In this document: positions 44,166-54,589 of the stretch, piece after piece
Position numbering within the stretch: position 1 is the stretch's first letter
Layout: each line of letters begins with the position of its first letter
From: Myotis daubentonii
Lineage: Eukaryota > Chordata > Mammalia > Chiroptera > Vespertilionidae
Assembly (NCBI RefSeq): GCF_963259705.1
Contig: NC_081842.1
Coordinates: forward strand, 41,168,796-41,232,795
Reading direction: 5' to 3'
DNA: 64,000 nucleotides
Notes under the pieces: generated by a model
Databases searched by the model: none
What the model was told of the DNA's origin: nothing
What the model saw: only the letters and a program-made list of their open reading frames with translations
Position numbers and translations under genes: made by a program

Positions 44166-45183
44166 ATGATATAAAAAAAATAAGAGATATTTAAAAATAA
44201 ACAGGTAAAGTAACCTATTCTGTATGGGGTGGGGGAGTTGATAAAAAATACTATAGAATCACAGTAAGTTTTTAATTTATTTATCCAAAAGCCTGAGAGA
44301 GAAGAGATGGGTATATTCTGATTTGAAAGGCCAAACATACTACCTTAAAATGAAATAAATAAATGAATGGATAAACATTTATAGGAAAAATTTGCAATAG
44401 CATAATGCCATCAATTAAAGAGTGCTCCGAGGAATTTCAAATATAATTTGACCCCCTCTCACCCAAAATTTAAATTTGTATCAACTCTCCAGAAACACAC
44501 ATATTGCATAAATTAGGACACACCCATACTTCTCAAATAGTTAAAGTTTGATTTAATAAAAGACTTCAGGATGCTGAGAGTAGCCTGGGCCTGCTGATAT
44601 TGTAATTCATGCATAGGCTGCAGGTGGTAATCAGAGCTGTGGTGGGCATTTCACTTTGCACCTCCCGGGGCACCAATTTTCAGAAACTGTTAGAACCCGA
44701 TAGAAAAATCTCACCTAAGATTCATCTGTGAGCTAAATTACAGGGGAAGCCATTATCATTCATTTTACATGTACAGCGGAGCACCTCTGGATCACAGGGA
44801 AGGATTTTGCTAGTTTTGAGAATCCTGAGAATTGAAATGGGCAACCAAGGTATTTCATTGTTCTCCTGATCAAGAAATAATTCTTAATTGAACCCAAGAA
44901 AATATGCCTAGCCCTTGATGCCTAAGTTCTGGAGTGGAGATGGAAGAGTAAAAGTTTAAAATCTGTTTGGAAGAGATCAAATACTGAACAATTAGAAATC
45001 AATGAGCTGTTGAGCTATATGGAGTTAAGTGGGAGGGATTTCAAAGGAGGGTAAGAACAGTATGATGAGTTTGAAAAAATGGGTGAGGCTGAGGGAAGAT
45101 GTGGGAAGGATTTGGAAATGGGAAGCTCAAAGTAGATAATATACTGGAGGTTATTTTTGGTTGGGTACCATTTGAGGTGAAGG

Positions 45184-45184
<1 letters not shown>
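44166..45184. other. repeat-poor sequence, possible conserved noncoding element
   Basis: I recognise no repeat. About 44560-44790 has a mixed composition with TAAT and CATTCAT cores (GTAATTCATGCATAGGCTG, CATTATCATTCATTTTAC). No gene seen. Confidence 0.28.

Positions 45185-45214
<30 letters not shown>
45185..45214 (+). repeat. (TG)n microsatellite
   Basis: About 15 TG units. Confidence 0.97.
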
Positions 45215-45215
<1 letters not shown>

Positions 45216-45426
45216 TGTTGTACATATGTACTTATGCACCACTTTCTTGGAGGAGTGTTGAGAGAAAGCATTTAAGTAGAAGAAACTAGATACTGCACAT
45301 AAGAGAGATCTGGCTTAAGAAAAAGATATGCAGTTCCATCCCATTTGCTGTCAGGAATAGGAATGGGTTATTTCTAAATCTTGAGAATAACCTACAGTAT
45401 TAAGTACTACCAACTTTATTTTCACA

Positions 45427-45808
45427 CTAGAGGCCCAGTGCATGAAATTTGTGCACATGGGGGGGGGGTCCCTCAGGCCGGCCTGCGCCCTCTCACAGTC
45501 CGGGAGCCCCGCAATTGATCACCCTGGAGAGGGAGGCCCCACCCACCCACTGAAGCGCCACCACTGGCGAGGTAACCTGGGCTTCTTTCTTTGGGGCGAT
45601 CACGGAGCCCCCTCCCTGATTATTGCCCCACTAACCAGTGGCCTGGGCCTCCCTCTGTGGGGTGATTGTGAGGCAATGGCAGGCCCCCCGACCAATCGTA
45701 TCGCACCTGCCTTGGCTGGCCTAGCACCAGTGAATGTCATAGCATGGTCGTCTGGACAGTCGTTCAGCTATTCAGTCGATTTGCATATTACACTTTTATT
45801 ATTATAGC
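45427..45808 (-). mobile_element. HeliBat-type Helitron, minus
   Basis: Begins CTAGAGGCCCAGTGCATGAA. The 5' end, reversed, is CACTTTTATTATTATAGC, so the usual TC has become GC. The interior has GGCGATCACGGAGCCCC and GGGGTGATTGTGAGGC blocks. 382 bp; a different internal sequence from the 24346/41495 pair. Non-coding. The 45442-45807 frame is a by-product. Confidence 0.9.
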
Positions 45809-45895
45809 TAAAAGAACTGAAGTTTAGAGAAATTGACTGACTTGCCTTCAGTCACACATATTAAATGCACAAGCCTTTTAAGTCTTCAGGAGGTT

Positions 45896-46345
45896 GTCTA
45901 GGCGTAGTGGGACATCCATGGGTTCATATGGGTACCTTAAAATAATGGGTGCTATTGGTGCCCACAACCGCATGCACTTTATCAGCTGGTGGACCCAACC
46001 CTCAGGTGCATTAAATCCTGGGAAGGACACCCTCCTAGATCTCGGCCAATGACCATTATGCACGGGGTACCAAAGGCTAGCCCCTTTGCTCAAGCTGGGC
46101 TCACTTGGTACTGTGCTTTGTGCTCCAGAGCTCGCACAGACCCAGCTCGCCAGCTCGCCTGAAACGGGATCACATTCTAGCTTTGCTTCTCCCCCTTCCT
46201 CCCCATACACCCTGTCCTACATCCTTTCCTCCTTCTCTCCTGAGAGCACTCCCCCAATAAATCAAATCCTACCTAAGACACAAACATTCCCCAGGTATGC
46301 CTCTGAATTTTTATCAATGTGTACAGCGTATCATTGCTGCACATG
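45896..46345 (+). other. possible solitary LTR (uncertain)
   Basis: The segment has LTR-like features: GGTACCAAAGGCTAGCCCCT, a downstream CCCAATAAATCAAATCC (polyadenylation signal) and a pyrimidine-rich stretch before it. I cannot match it to a named family, and terminal TG..CA and a target duplication are not clear. It could equally be unique sequence. Confidence 0.22.
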
Positions 46346-46449
46346 AGTACACCGTGTTGTGAAACGGTCAACATTGTGCTGAGTAGGTGGTGGAGCGGGT
46401 GATGGTGACCTCCACCACTAGCCAGCATGTATATAGTAAACAGTCTACT

Positions 46450-46605
46450 GCATCTTCTTACCTAAAGCTTATGACTAAGCCATCAGTTAGGTTCTATGAT
46501 TATCCCTGCATTTACAGGTGAGGAAACGCCGTTTGAGTGAGGATATAATATTTGCTCATGACCACATGGTTTGTAAGGCCCACCACCAGGATTCCAACAC
46601 ACCTG
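46450..46605 (+). mobile_element. MIR SINE fragment
   Basis: TTAGGTTCTATGATTATCCC, GCATTTACAGGTGAGGAAAC, CACATGGTTTGTAAGGCCC and GGATTCCAACACACCTG follow the right part of MIR. Confidence 0.75.
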
Positions 46606-47127
46606 TGTTTAATTTCAGTCACCTCCAAAAATATCGGAACATGTAACTTAATAAATGTGCAACTTACTGGAATATGTAAGAACTATGTATGGCTCAGCAT
46701 AGTCAGGGCAGTAAATAGCTCTATGCAGTGTTGAAGGGAGAACCGAATAATAATGGTGGATTCAATTTAATTCCTTCAGTGGGTTGCCATGAACAGAAAC
46801 TGATTTGAGAACTACTAAGCACAAAAGAGGATGCCAAACTGGGCAGAGGAGTTTGAAATTGGTAGAAGATATGGTGACCACATAATTAATTATCCACATT
46901 GGAGCACTATTGAGGATGATAGGAGATGCCATTAGTAATTACACAAGGGTAACAAGTGTAAGCCAGGACTATTTAGCAAACCAGGGTGTATAGTCACCTC
47001 AGTAATAGGAGTCACTGGGGAGCTATAGTAGTTCTTGAGCAGCGGTGTGAAGCAATTTTTCTATTAATCATATGCAACATGGTTCAGAAGAAAGCTTGAA
47101 AGCTGAGAGAATAGCAGGTATTAGTTG
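46606..47127. other. unique sequence, no recognised feature
   Basis: No gene or repeat recognised. Confidence 0.4.
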
Positions 47128-47135
47128 TTCTAGAG

Positions 47136-47658
47136 CAGGGGTGGGCAACCTTTTTGTGAGTGTGTGACAAAACCAGCAAAATCTCTGACTCAAAATTCTT
47201 CTGTGTGCCAATCCTAATTTTTTGAGAACATGTTACGCCTACTTGATATCTCTTAAGGTGTACATATGTGAAGAACCTTGAAGAAATAATAAAATTCATT
47301 CGAGCGACAAAAACACAATATATGATGATGAAAAATACATTTATTTTTTAATGTATACATGTACACTGATAGTCCGACAGAAAACTTTATGACTTCGTTT
47401 GATATTATCAGTGGGACTTTTGCTGCTGCATCACTGATGACAGAGATTTTACATCAGGTTTATATTTTGTGACCTTCAGAGATATGCACGAGCTACTACT
47501 TTCATCCGTCAGGCTATTCCTATTGCGAGACTTAACAAAATTCATCACTGAGAACAAAGATTCGCAATTGTAAATGGAAGATTATAAGAGGGTTTCGCAT
47601 GCCAGCAAGTTACTGGCGTGCCATGTTTGGCACGCGTGCCAGGGGTTGCCCACCCCTG
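47136..47658 (-). mobile_element. hAT transposon, internally deleted, with transposase remnant
   Basis: Ends CAGGGGTGGGCAACC and GGTTGCCCACCCCTG; perfect 8-bp target duplication TTCTAGAG (47128-47135 and 47659-47666). 523 bp. Element order on the minus strand: about 78 bp of 5' end, a coding remnant (47580-47408), then about 270 bp of 3' untranslated sequence. Its ends match the 4225-4628 copy. The clean target duplication suggests a fairly recent insertion, mobilised by a transposase made elsewhere. Confidence 0.93.
47408..47580 (-). pseudogene. hAT transposase C-terminus remnant
   Basis: Minus-strand frame of about 57 codons ending in TGA (47410-47408), inside the hAT copy. The start of the piece, YNCESLFSVMNFVKSRNRN, has the C-terminal dimerisation-region pattern of hAT transposases (a conserved C/S-E-x-L-F-S-x-M-N-x-x-K-S core). 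It is followed by a polar tail rich in Ser and Gln. The N-terminal zinc finger and the catalytic DDE region are absent, so it cannot act. In-frame stops lie just upstream (TAA near 47583). The family seems close to the ZBED/GTF2IRD2-like hAT lineage, an inference from this short motif only. Confidence 0.75.
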
Positions 47659-47666
47659 TTCTAGAG

Positions 47667-48370
47667 GCACTAGTGTGTGGTATGTTGGAGTTTCTGCCCC
47701 AGCCCCTGGTTTTCTCTCTAGTTCATTGCTGGAAATGGTTGTCCTTTCTGGACCTCAGCATGCTTGTTAGAGACAATCAGCCAATCTTCTTGTCCCAGGG
47801 GATCAGAACTCTGTCCAGGTTCCCCCAACCACTGGTTAGATCCGTTGTTTAATCCAGATGATCTCTGACTCGGAACCAAACTCTCCTCATCCTGCGGCTC
47901 TGCTCCCCATGGAGTAGCTACACCCCCCTGGGGTGTCCCATGCGCCACAGAGCATTGTGATTGCTCCCCATGGACCCTTCTGGGTGAGTAAGAGAGTAGG
48001 GATGTGCGTCTGCCAGTAAGACACTCAGGCATTCTGCCTAGAAATAGTTGTCTTCAAGGTCATCTCCCTCTGGCTAATGCAAGAAAGTGAAAGAAAAATA
48101 TTTTGTGTAAGAGGTTCAATCCCCCCGTCCCCCTTATGCTCCACAGAGTTTGTGGAAGTTCTGAGTTACATGATTAGGCTTCTGTCCTCACATAGGGCCT
48201 TATGGCCTCCTGTCTCCTTGAGTTTTAAATACATTGCATTACCTTTATAGAGGTAAGATTAAGGTCAATAGTTCTAATCATGTGGGCTTTAGAGGGGAAA
48301 AGAACAGAGGACCTATTATTGTCAATGGAAAGCTCCTTTGTAAAATGATAGAGTATGGATTTGCCGCATT
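47667..48370. other. unique sequence, no recognised feature
   Basis: Moderately GC-rich, no repeat family or gene recognised. The plus frame 47574-47852 starts in the hAT and is an artefact. Confidence 0.4.
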
Positions 48371-48403
48371 AGAGGGAGGGAGGGAGGGAGGGAGGGAGGG
48401 AGG

Positions 48404-48455
<52 letters not shown>
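48371..48455 (+). repeat. (GGGA)n(GA)n purine tract
   Basis: Ten GGGA units followed by about 22 GA units. All-purine on the plus strand, so it could form triplex (H-DNA) structure. Confidence 0.98.
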
Positions 48456-48459
<4 letters not shown>

Positions 48460-48849
48460 CTCTGGCCCAGGGCCTCAGTTGGGGCCTGGAACACATTTCC
48501 TCTTTCTGAGGTTCCCAAATCTATGTGGAGAGCATTATCAATTATGGGTCCAGCTACATGGCATCTTTTACTTCAGTCTGTGTTTCTGAAGCTGTTGTAC
48601 TGAGACCGGAGTGCTGCTCCGGAATCTCTGGCCTGGGCCTGATTCTTCTATGATATTTAGGGCCTACAATGTACTGCCAGCCCACATTCCCAGTCTTGTT
48701 TCCTGGTAGAAGACGCCGTCACTATCCAGCTACTCCAGACATCTGCTGCCCAGGAATCTCTCATAATCGCCCAAAGTCCATGTCTTTCCAATGCTGTTCT
48801 CTTTGCCTAGAATAGTCTTCTGTTTTAGAAAAATCCTGCACATCTTTTT

Positions 48850-49049
48850 TATTTTTATTTCATTTTAAATATTTTTGTTGATTTCAGAGAGGAAGGGATA
48901 GAGAGAGGTAGAAACATCAATGGCTGCCTCCTGCATGCCCCACACTGGGGATCGAGCCTGCAACCTGGGCGTGTGCCCTGACGGGAATGGAACTGTGACC
49001 TTCTGGTTCATAGGTTGATGCTTAACCACTGAGCCGTGCTGGCCAGGCT
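48850..49049 (-). mobile_element. Ves SINE, minus
   Basis: Reversed Ves: TTTTTGTTGATTTCAGAGAG, GGCTGCCTCCTGCATGCCCC, a diverged promoter region CGGGAATGGAACTGTGACC, GGTTCATAGGTTGATGCTTA and CCACTGAGCCGTGCTGGCC. Flanks CTGCACATCTTTTTT and CTGCACAACTTTTTT are an imperfect target duplication. Subfamily shared with 2615 and 21176. Confidence 0.9.
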
Positions 49050-49056
49050 GCACAAC

Positions 49057-49078
49057 TTTTTTTTTTTTTTTTTTTTTT
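49057..49078 (+). repeat. poly(T) run
   Basis: Twenty-two T, next to the Ves copy. It probably expanded from the T-rich target duplication. Confidence 0.9.
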
Positions 49079-49296
49079 GCCTAATCAGAATGTCATTGCA
49101 GTGACATTCTTTGTTGACTCTGGAAAACAGACAGTTACCCACTCCCTTTCGATATTCTCAGAGCTGTTTAGTCTCTGTTACAGCCCTTATGATATGCTGT
49201 AATTGTCTATTTGCACATCTGTCTATTCCCACCAGACGGCGAGACTGTGGACAGCAGAGAGTGCATATCTCAGTGGATTATCTCTAGAACTTAACA

Positions 49297-49553
49297 CAGA
49301 GATTTCCAACCTTCCTCATCTCATGGCACATGTAATTACTAAAATTCTGCGGCACTCCAAAAAATTTATATATTTTGCCAATCGGACAAAAGACGGTTTA
49401 ATTTTGATTCATTCCCACTGGACAGTATTGTTGTATTGGTTATTGTCATTTTTTGTTTGATAATTTAAGGGAAAAGAGGCCCACATCCGTGACTAAATAA
49501 TCAGGTGTTGCATATTTTAAAAATTCTTGTGGCACACTGGTTGAAAATTGCTG
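49297..49553 (+). mobile_element. non-autonomous hAT transposon
   Basis: Ends CAGAGATTTCCAACCTTCC and CACTGGTTGAAAATTGCTG; interior ATCTCATGGCACATGTAATT, AAAATTCTGCGGCACTCC and GTGGCACACTGG. The flanks ACTTAACA and GACTAACA match at 5 of 8 positions. Older than the two hAT copies with perfect duplications. 257 bp, no coding. Confidence 0.8.
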
Positions 49554-49610
49554 GACTAACATATAGTAGGTGTGCAGTGTTGCTTGAAAATCCCTGGCCT
49601 AACAAATAGT

Positions 49611-50874
49611 GACTGGATGAAAAGTTATTTCGCTCCCGTTAGGTTGCTGTGTTTTTGTGACTAATGTAGAATGATAAAGTTTAAAGGGGAAAAACTTTGC
49701 TAACCTGTTGCGACATACAGCAAGAGATTCTATTGCTTATTTCTGTTCTCATCTGCCATATGGCTTTCCCTTCACCAACTGCTCTAGTGAGAATTACTTT
49801 TGCAGGTAATTTTCTAATGATTGTCTTGGGATAAACAAATTTATCAGACTTGTTTGGCTAATGTATTCAAGGAGGTTCACAGGGGAAAAGATTAATCATC
49901 TAAGAAGCAAGCCGGTGTCTGTCATTAGGCGGAAGGGTCCAGAGATGATCAGAGCTGAGCTGGTGGTTGCTATGACTGCAGTACCTCTCTCTCCCTTTGT
50001 GAGGTCAACGGCAGCTCCCAAGCTGATTGGCTAAAATTAAATTATCCTACTGACCAACCGTGGGGAGTTAATTTCATCAGAAAGAGGAAAATGGTGGGAA
50101 ATCCCGCCGTGATGCTACAAAGGAATTTTCTTTAGAAACCCACAGAGTCCAAGTTTGCTTTCATTATAATTAATATGTTTCTCCTAATGAAATAATTTCA
50201 GGGAAGCAGACAATAGCATTAGCCTGCTATTTTGTAGATCTATATAAGCTTTAATCTGGTTTGTCCTAAAATCAACTCTCAAAGAAAAGTAACCTTTATT
50301 TTCTTGTAATACCCGCATCACCAAAGACTGCCATCCTGTGCGTGTTTTTATAATGGGAGATAAGCTAATTGTGAAAAACATGAAAGGAGCTGGCATAGCG
50401 AAAGGCCTTTGCGTGCAGGGCTCCTGCCCTGTGGACATAGTGGGCACTAACAGCTTCAAGGAGGACCATTGACCTTGGGGTTGGGAGCATCGCCGGGACT
50501 GACTTTGAAGGGGATCCTGCCTTCCAACAGGTTCAGTCCTAAGAAGTTGTATGTGGCCCATGCTCTGGTTTTCCACCTGGTACAGCCTTTGTTCTAGGAA
50601 TTAATCACCACTGACCTCGCTTATTGTAGTTATTTCTGGCAGGAAAGATGCAGAATTCATCTTGAAAGCAAGGCTGTGTCTATCTGCAGGCTCTGCTGAG
50701 TCGTAAATCCAAGTGGATGTGAAATACAAACCAAGGAAAACCAACCCAAGATTTATTAGTTTCCTTAGCTCTTCTGTGACCATGGAAATGTTATGTGATT
50801 AAGAAACAAATGGGAAAAAACCTACTATTGATTCAGTTCTGGACATTCTGCATGATTCTACCTGTAAGATCTCC
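49611..50874. other. repeat-free block, possible conserved noncoding element
   Basis: No repeat is recognised in 1.2 kb. Between 49850 and 50280 homeodomain-type TAAT/ATTA cores are dense (CTAAAATTAAATTATCC, GTTAATTTCATC, CATTATAATTAATATG), with a CTACAAAGG TCF-like site and a TGATTGGCT site nearby. Composition suggests a distal enhancer, but no alignment was possible. No exon is supported. Confidence 0.3.
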
Positions 50875-50889
50875 AAATCAATGTTTCTT

Positions 50890-51405
50890 TAAAATTTTTT
50901 TTCTTTATTGATTAAGGTATTACATTTGTGTCCTTATCCCCCCATCCCCTCCCAAGCCCCCACTCATGGCCTCACCCCTTTGGTGTCTGTGTCCATTGGT
51001 TAGGCTTATATGCATGCATACAAGTCCTTTGATTGATCTCTCCCTCTCCCCCCCACCCTCCCCTACCTTCCCTCTGAGGTTTGATGGTCTGATCCATGCT
51101 TCTCTGTCTCTGGATCTATTTTTGTTCATCAGTTTACGTTGTTCATTATATTCCACAAATGAGTGAGATCATATGATAGTTATCTGTCTCTGACTGGCTT
51201 ATTTCGCTTAGCATAATGCTCTCCAGTTCCATCCATGAAATGGTAAGAATTCCTTCTTTTTTACTGCAGCGTAGTATTCCACTGTGTAGATGTACCACAG
51301 TTTTTTTAATCCTCTCATGTGCTGATCGGCACTTAGGCTGTTTTGAAATCTTAGCTATGGTAAATTGTGCTGCTATGAACATAAGGGTGCATATATCCTT
51401 TCTGA
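50890..51405 (-). mobile_element. L1 3' end, 5'-truncated, young, minus
   Basis: Left end is the reversed poly(A) (TTTTTTTTCTTTATTGATTAAGG). The sequence then follows bat L1 3' sequence in reverse: CTTATCCCCCCATCCCC, CATTGGTTAGGCTTATATGC, CTGATCCATGCTTCTCTGTC, GACTGGCTTATTTCGCTTAG, ATGCTCTCCAGTTCCATCC, TTCCACTGTGTAGATGTACC. A perfect 15-bp duplication AAATCAATGTTTCTT flanks it (50875-50889 and 51406-51420). 516 bp, no inversion, so a classical truncated insertion, in contrast to 31366. Confidence 0.95.
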
Positions 51406-51420
51406 AAATCAATGTTTCTT

Positions 51421-54400
51421 AAAGCTCACATTAATTTGTTGCAGTGAATTCAGTTATGTCCTGAGTGGCCCATGATGCAACCCCAGTGCCCATTTCCTGA
51501 GAGCCATGTGGCGGGAGCTGGGGATCAGTATTTACTCGAGGCAGCATAAAAACATGACAAGCAACCCTTTCAAGCAGGAAGCCCTATAAGAGTTCCTCAG
51601 AGGAAGAGAAGAGCCCCATGGGCTGAAGCCCTCCAGGTCCAGGTATTTCTCCCAGGGGATGGGGAGAAAGAGGAAGAGATCACCATCATGTACGCTCAGC
51701 ACCTCTCCCTCTTAATACTCGTGATGTTAAGCTTATCTATTGAGTGTTTGTCCTCTTTCAGCCACAGCATTCATTTACCTCCCTATCACACTCCTAAATA
51801 ATCAGTTATGTTATGATAATCATTATCATCACATTATAATTAACGTGAGAAAATTGGGGTCCCAGAGACTAACCTACCGAAATTCATACACTTTATAAAT
51901 GGGGGAGTCAGAATTCCAATCTATGTCTCCTTGTTAGCATTTTATGCATAGTCTCTGGATAGTTTACATAAGTATTATCATAATGTGCATGTTTTGTTAC
52001 CTTTTTTCACTTGTTATTATATACATTTAATAATAATTTTTGATAACTACATACTATTTCATTGAGTGACTTACCACCACTTACTTCACATTTCATTATC
52101 GCTGAACTTTAAAGGTTTTGAAAATTTGGACACACTTTGTAAGACTTTTATTTCTCTCCATATTTAGGCTATTTCTAGAAATGAGAGGGTATGAAGACTC
52201 TTTGAAAAACTATGTTGTCAAATTCCCTCTTGTCAAGAGTATGAGAGTACTCAATTTACCCCATTCCTGCCAGCCGTAGGGGGAAAAATCATTAAAAACC
52301 CACACACAAAAAAATCCCCAAAACAGCAAAAAATGTGGATTGATATGCAACAATAAGTTTCCTGTTTCAATATGCCTTTCTTGATCACTAATTCATTTAT
52401 TTGTTAAAAACACTTATTGAACATCTGTTGATTTTGGGCTATATCATGAGCAAATCAGGTAAGTGATGATCCATGTGTTTACTAATTCTATTTAAATATT
52501 TTAATTAAAAATGCCACTATAGAAACACGTGGCAGAAAGACAGATTAGAGGGGAGAAAGATTTGAAGAAGGGAGACCAGGTTTGGGTGCTATATTAATAG
52601 AATGACTAAGGTAAGTGTTCAGCAACTGAGCCACTTAAAAGGGTGACAATGAAATCCTTAGCTCTAGTGTAATTTCCTTATAGTGAAGTTAGCAAAACTC
52701 CCCATCCCAGGCAGTTAAGTTTGTTAAGAACTTTGCAGGTAGGAGTGAGATTTTCAGCATTCACCTCACATGTCTTTGTCTCCCAAACTCTTAATACTGT
52801 GACTGTTGTGTTGTCATGTTGAATAGCTTCAAATGTAGGTAGCCTTTTCGAGCAGGAGTGATGTGGCTGTGATGAGAGATGTTGAAATTCGAGTTTTGGT
52901 GGCAGAAAAATAAAACTGAGACAGCTTTGTCTCATGGCTTCCCGGGGTGGAAGGGGAGATGGTCATCCATCCTCCCATTTCTGACTACAGTGCAAGCATC
53001 ATATTGCCTGACAGTTTGTTCTAGAGTAGGGTACTATTAAGATGTCACCTATTTAATCTTACATTATTAGGAATAATACTTGAAAGCGGTCCTGTGGTTG
53101 CACAATCAAGTATTGTCATCTTAGAGAGTTAACTGTAATGAAACCATTCACAGTCTGGGTTTCTCCACACCATTATTTGACACGAAAATAGCTGCAAAAC
53201 AGAAATTGTGTTTATTCTAAGGTCATGCGTGCTAGGTATATAGCTCAGTGCCTGGCACAGTGTAAGTGCTCAAACAATATTTGCACTTTTGTTATTTACA
53301 TTAGAACTATTTATTTATAATTATTTATTTTATTATTAAATTTGCTGAAGTGGGATTTCCCCCCCTTCTCCTGTTTCAAAGACACCTGGCAGTGGAAAGG
53401 AGAACAGAGTGGCACCACAGATGAAAGAGCAGGCAGGATCCAGCAGGGAGCTAGTCTTAGGGCAGGGCTACAGCCAACAAGTGCAGAGGAAGAAGCAAGA
53501 ATAAAGAGGCTGATGAGGAGGGCAGAGGGGAGAGCAACGGTTAACCGGGCTAGCTGTGTGGACAGGAAGAGTGAGCAGTTCAGTGGAAAAATTAAAGAAA
53601 TGTTAGCAAGTCAGGGCTCTGAAGTCCCTAAGGAGTTTAGCTGCCCCAGGCTAAAGCCCTAAAGTACTGAAGGCCATGCCAAGGGGTGTGGGGATTTGCA
53701 AATGAGTACAGGTTGCTCTATTGCTTGAGAGAAACTAAAAGCTGAAGCAAGCTTGGGGATGATGGCTTGACTGACCATTATTTTGTTTCCTTTAAAGCCA
53801 GATCAATAACTAAATGTAGAGCTTTCAGTTTGTTAACTGTGTGGCCACACTCACTGTTGTACACAAGAATCCAACAAAAATTTCCAAGATTTGGGGTCCC
53901 GGGCCGAGGAGGTGGGACGAGGCCGCAGGGCACTCAGTTACTGCTGAGCTCTTCAGGAGGAGAGGGTGGTTTCTGTTGTCTTCCTCTGGCGAGTTTGCTG
54001 AATTGTGCCTCAGCTGAGGAGGGAGGAGGCGGCATCTGACTGGTTTGTGGGTGTACGGGTTGTTGGGGACGCCTCAAGAGGATTGGTGAGTGAAGTCTCC
54101 ATGGACCAAACTGTGTTGCAGGCAGTCCAGAGCACTGCCAAGGTCACTGCACTTGGGGGGTGTTCGTCCGCCAGGGGAAGGGACACTGGTGTGTTCATGC
54201 TTAGACTTAGGACACTGCCCACCTGCCACGTGGCCCGAGGCAAGCCCTTCACCTGGCTGCACTTCCGCCTCTACCTCTGCGAAATGAGGGAACTTAACCC
54301 CTGGGGGCTAAGTCGTGATCTGAATACACCTGCCCTCTGTGGGCCTGGAGAGTCCCTGGTTCCACAGAAATGTTGACCGAAATAGGAGGAAGATTGTCCT

Positions 54401-54589
54401 TGTTGATTGTATTTTCTCTGGCGCAGGATCAAGTATTTGTTTAACTTTTTTTTTTTTTTTTTTTTTTTTACTTACATGCTAAAGCCAGTTAGATAATTTA
54501 AATGAGCTCTTCCCCTTTGTACATTTGTTCATCTGTTCTGGCTGCGAGCTATTCAAGGACAGGGAAGTTTTGAATAGAGAATGGACTTG
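51421..54589. other. mixed unique sequence and weak old repeats
   Basis: About 51840-51950 resembles a MIR fragment (TTATAAATGGGGGAGTCAGAATTC). About 51960-52275 resembles old L1 in reverse. About 53230-53290 holds a MIR/L2-like end (GCTCAGTGCCTGGCACAGTG). 53890-54350 is GC-richer, with a MIR-like piece near 54235-54300 (CGAGGCAAGCCCTTCACC), but no CpG-island promoter or exon is defensible. A poly(T) run lies at 54446-54469. Confidence 0.4.

Larger units (their letters stand above)
48770..49610 (+). mobile_element. L2 LINE 3' fragment with two later insertions
   Basis: L2-like pieces: TGTTCTCTTTGCCTAGAATAG, ACCCACTCCCTTTCG, ATGATATGCTGTAATTGTC, ATTCCCACCAGACGGCGAGAC, then past the hAT ATATAGTAGGTGTGCAGTG. 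A Ves SINE (48850-49049) and a hAT (49297-49553) interrupt it. Confidence 0.65.

Noticed and set aside
54005..54376. Possible exon or CpG-island promoter in a GC-richer stretch
   Set aside because: No sustained CpG density, no matching splice pair and no recognisable protein; part is a MIR-like fragment.
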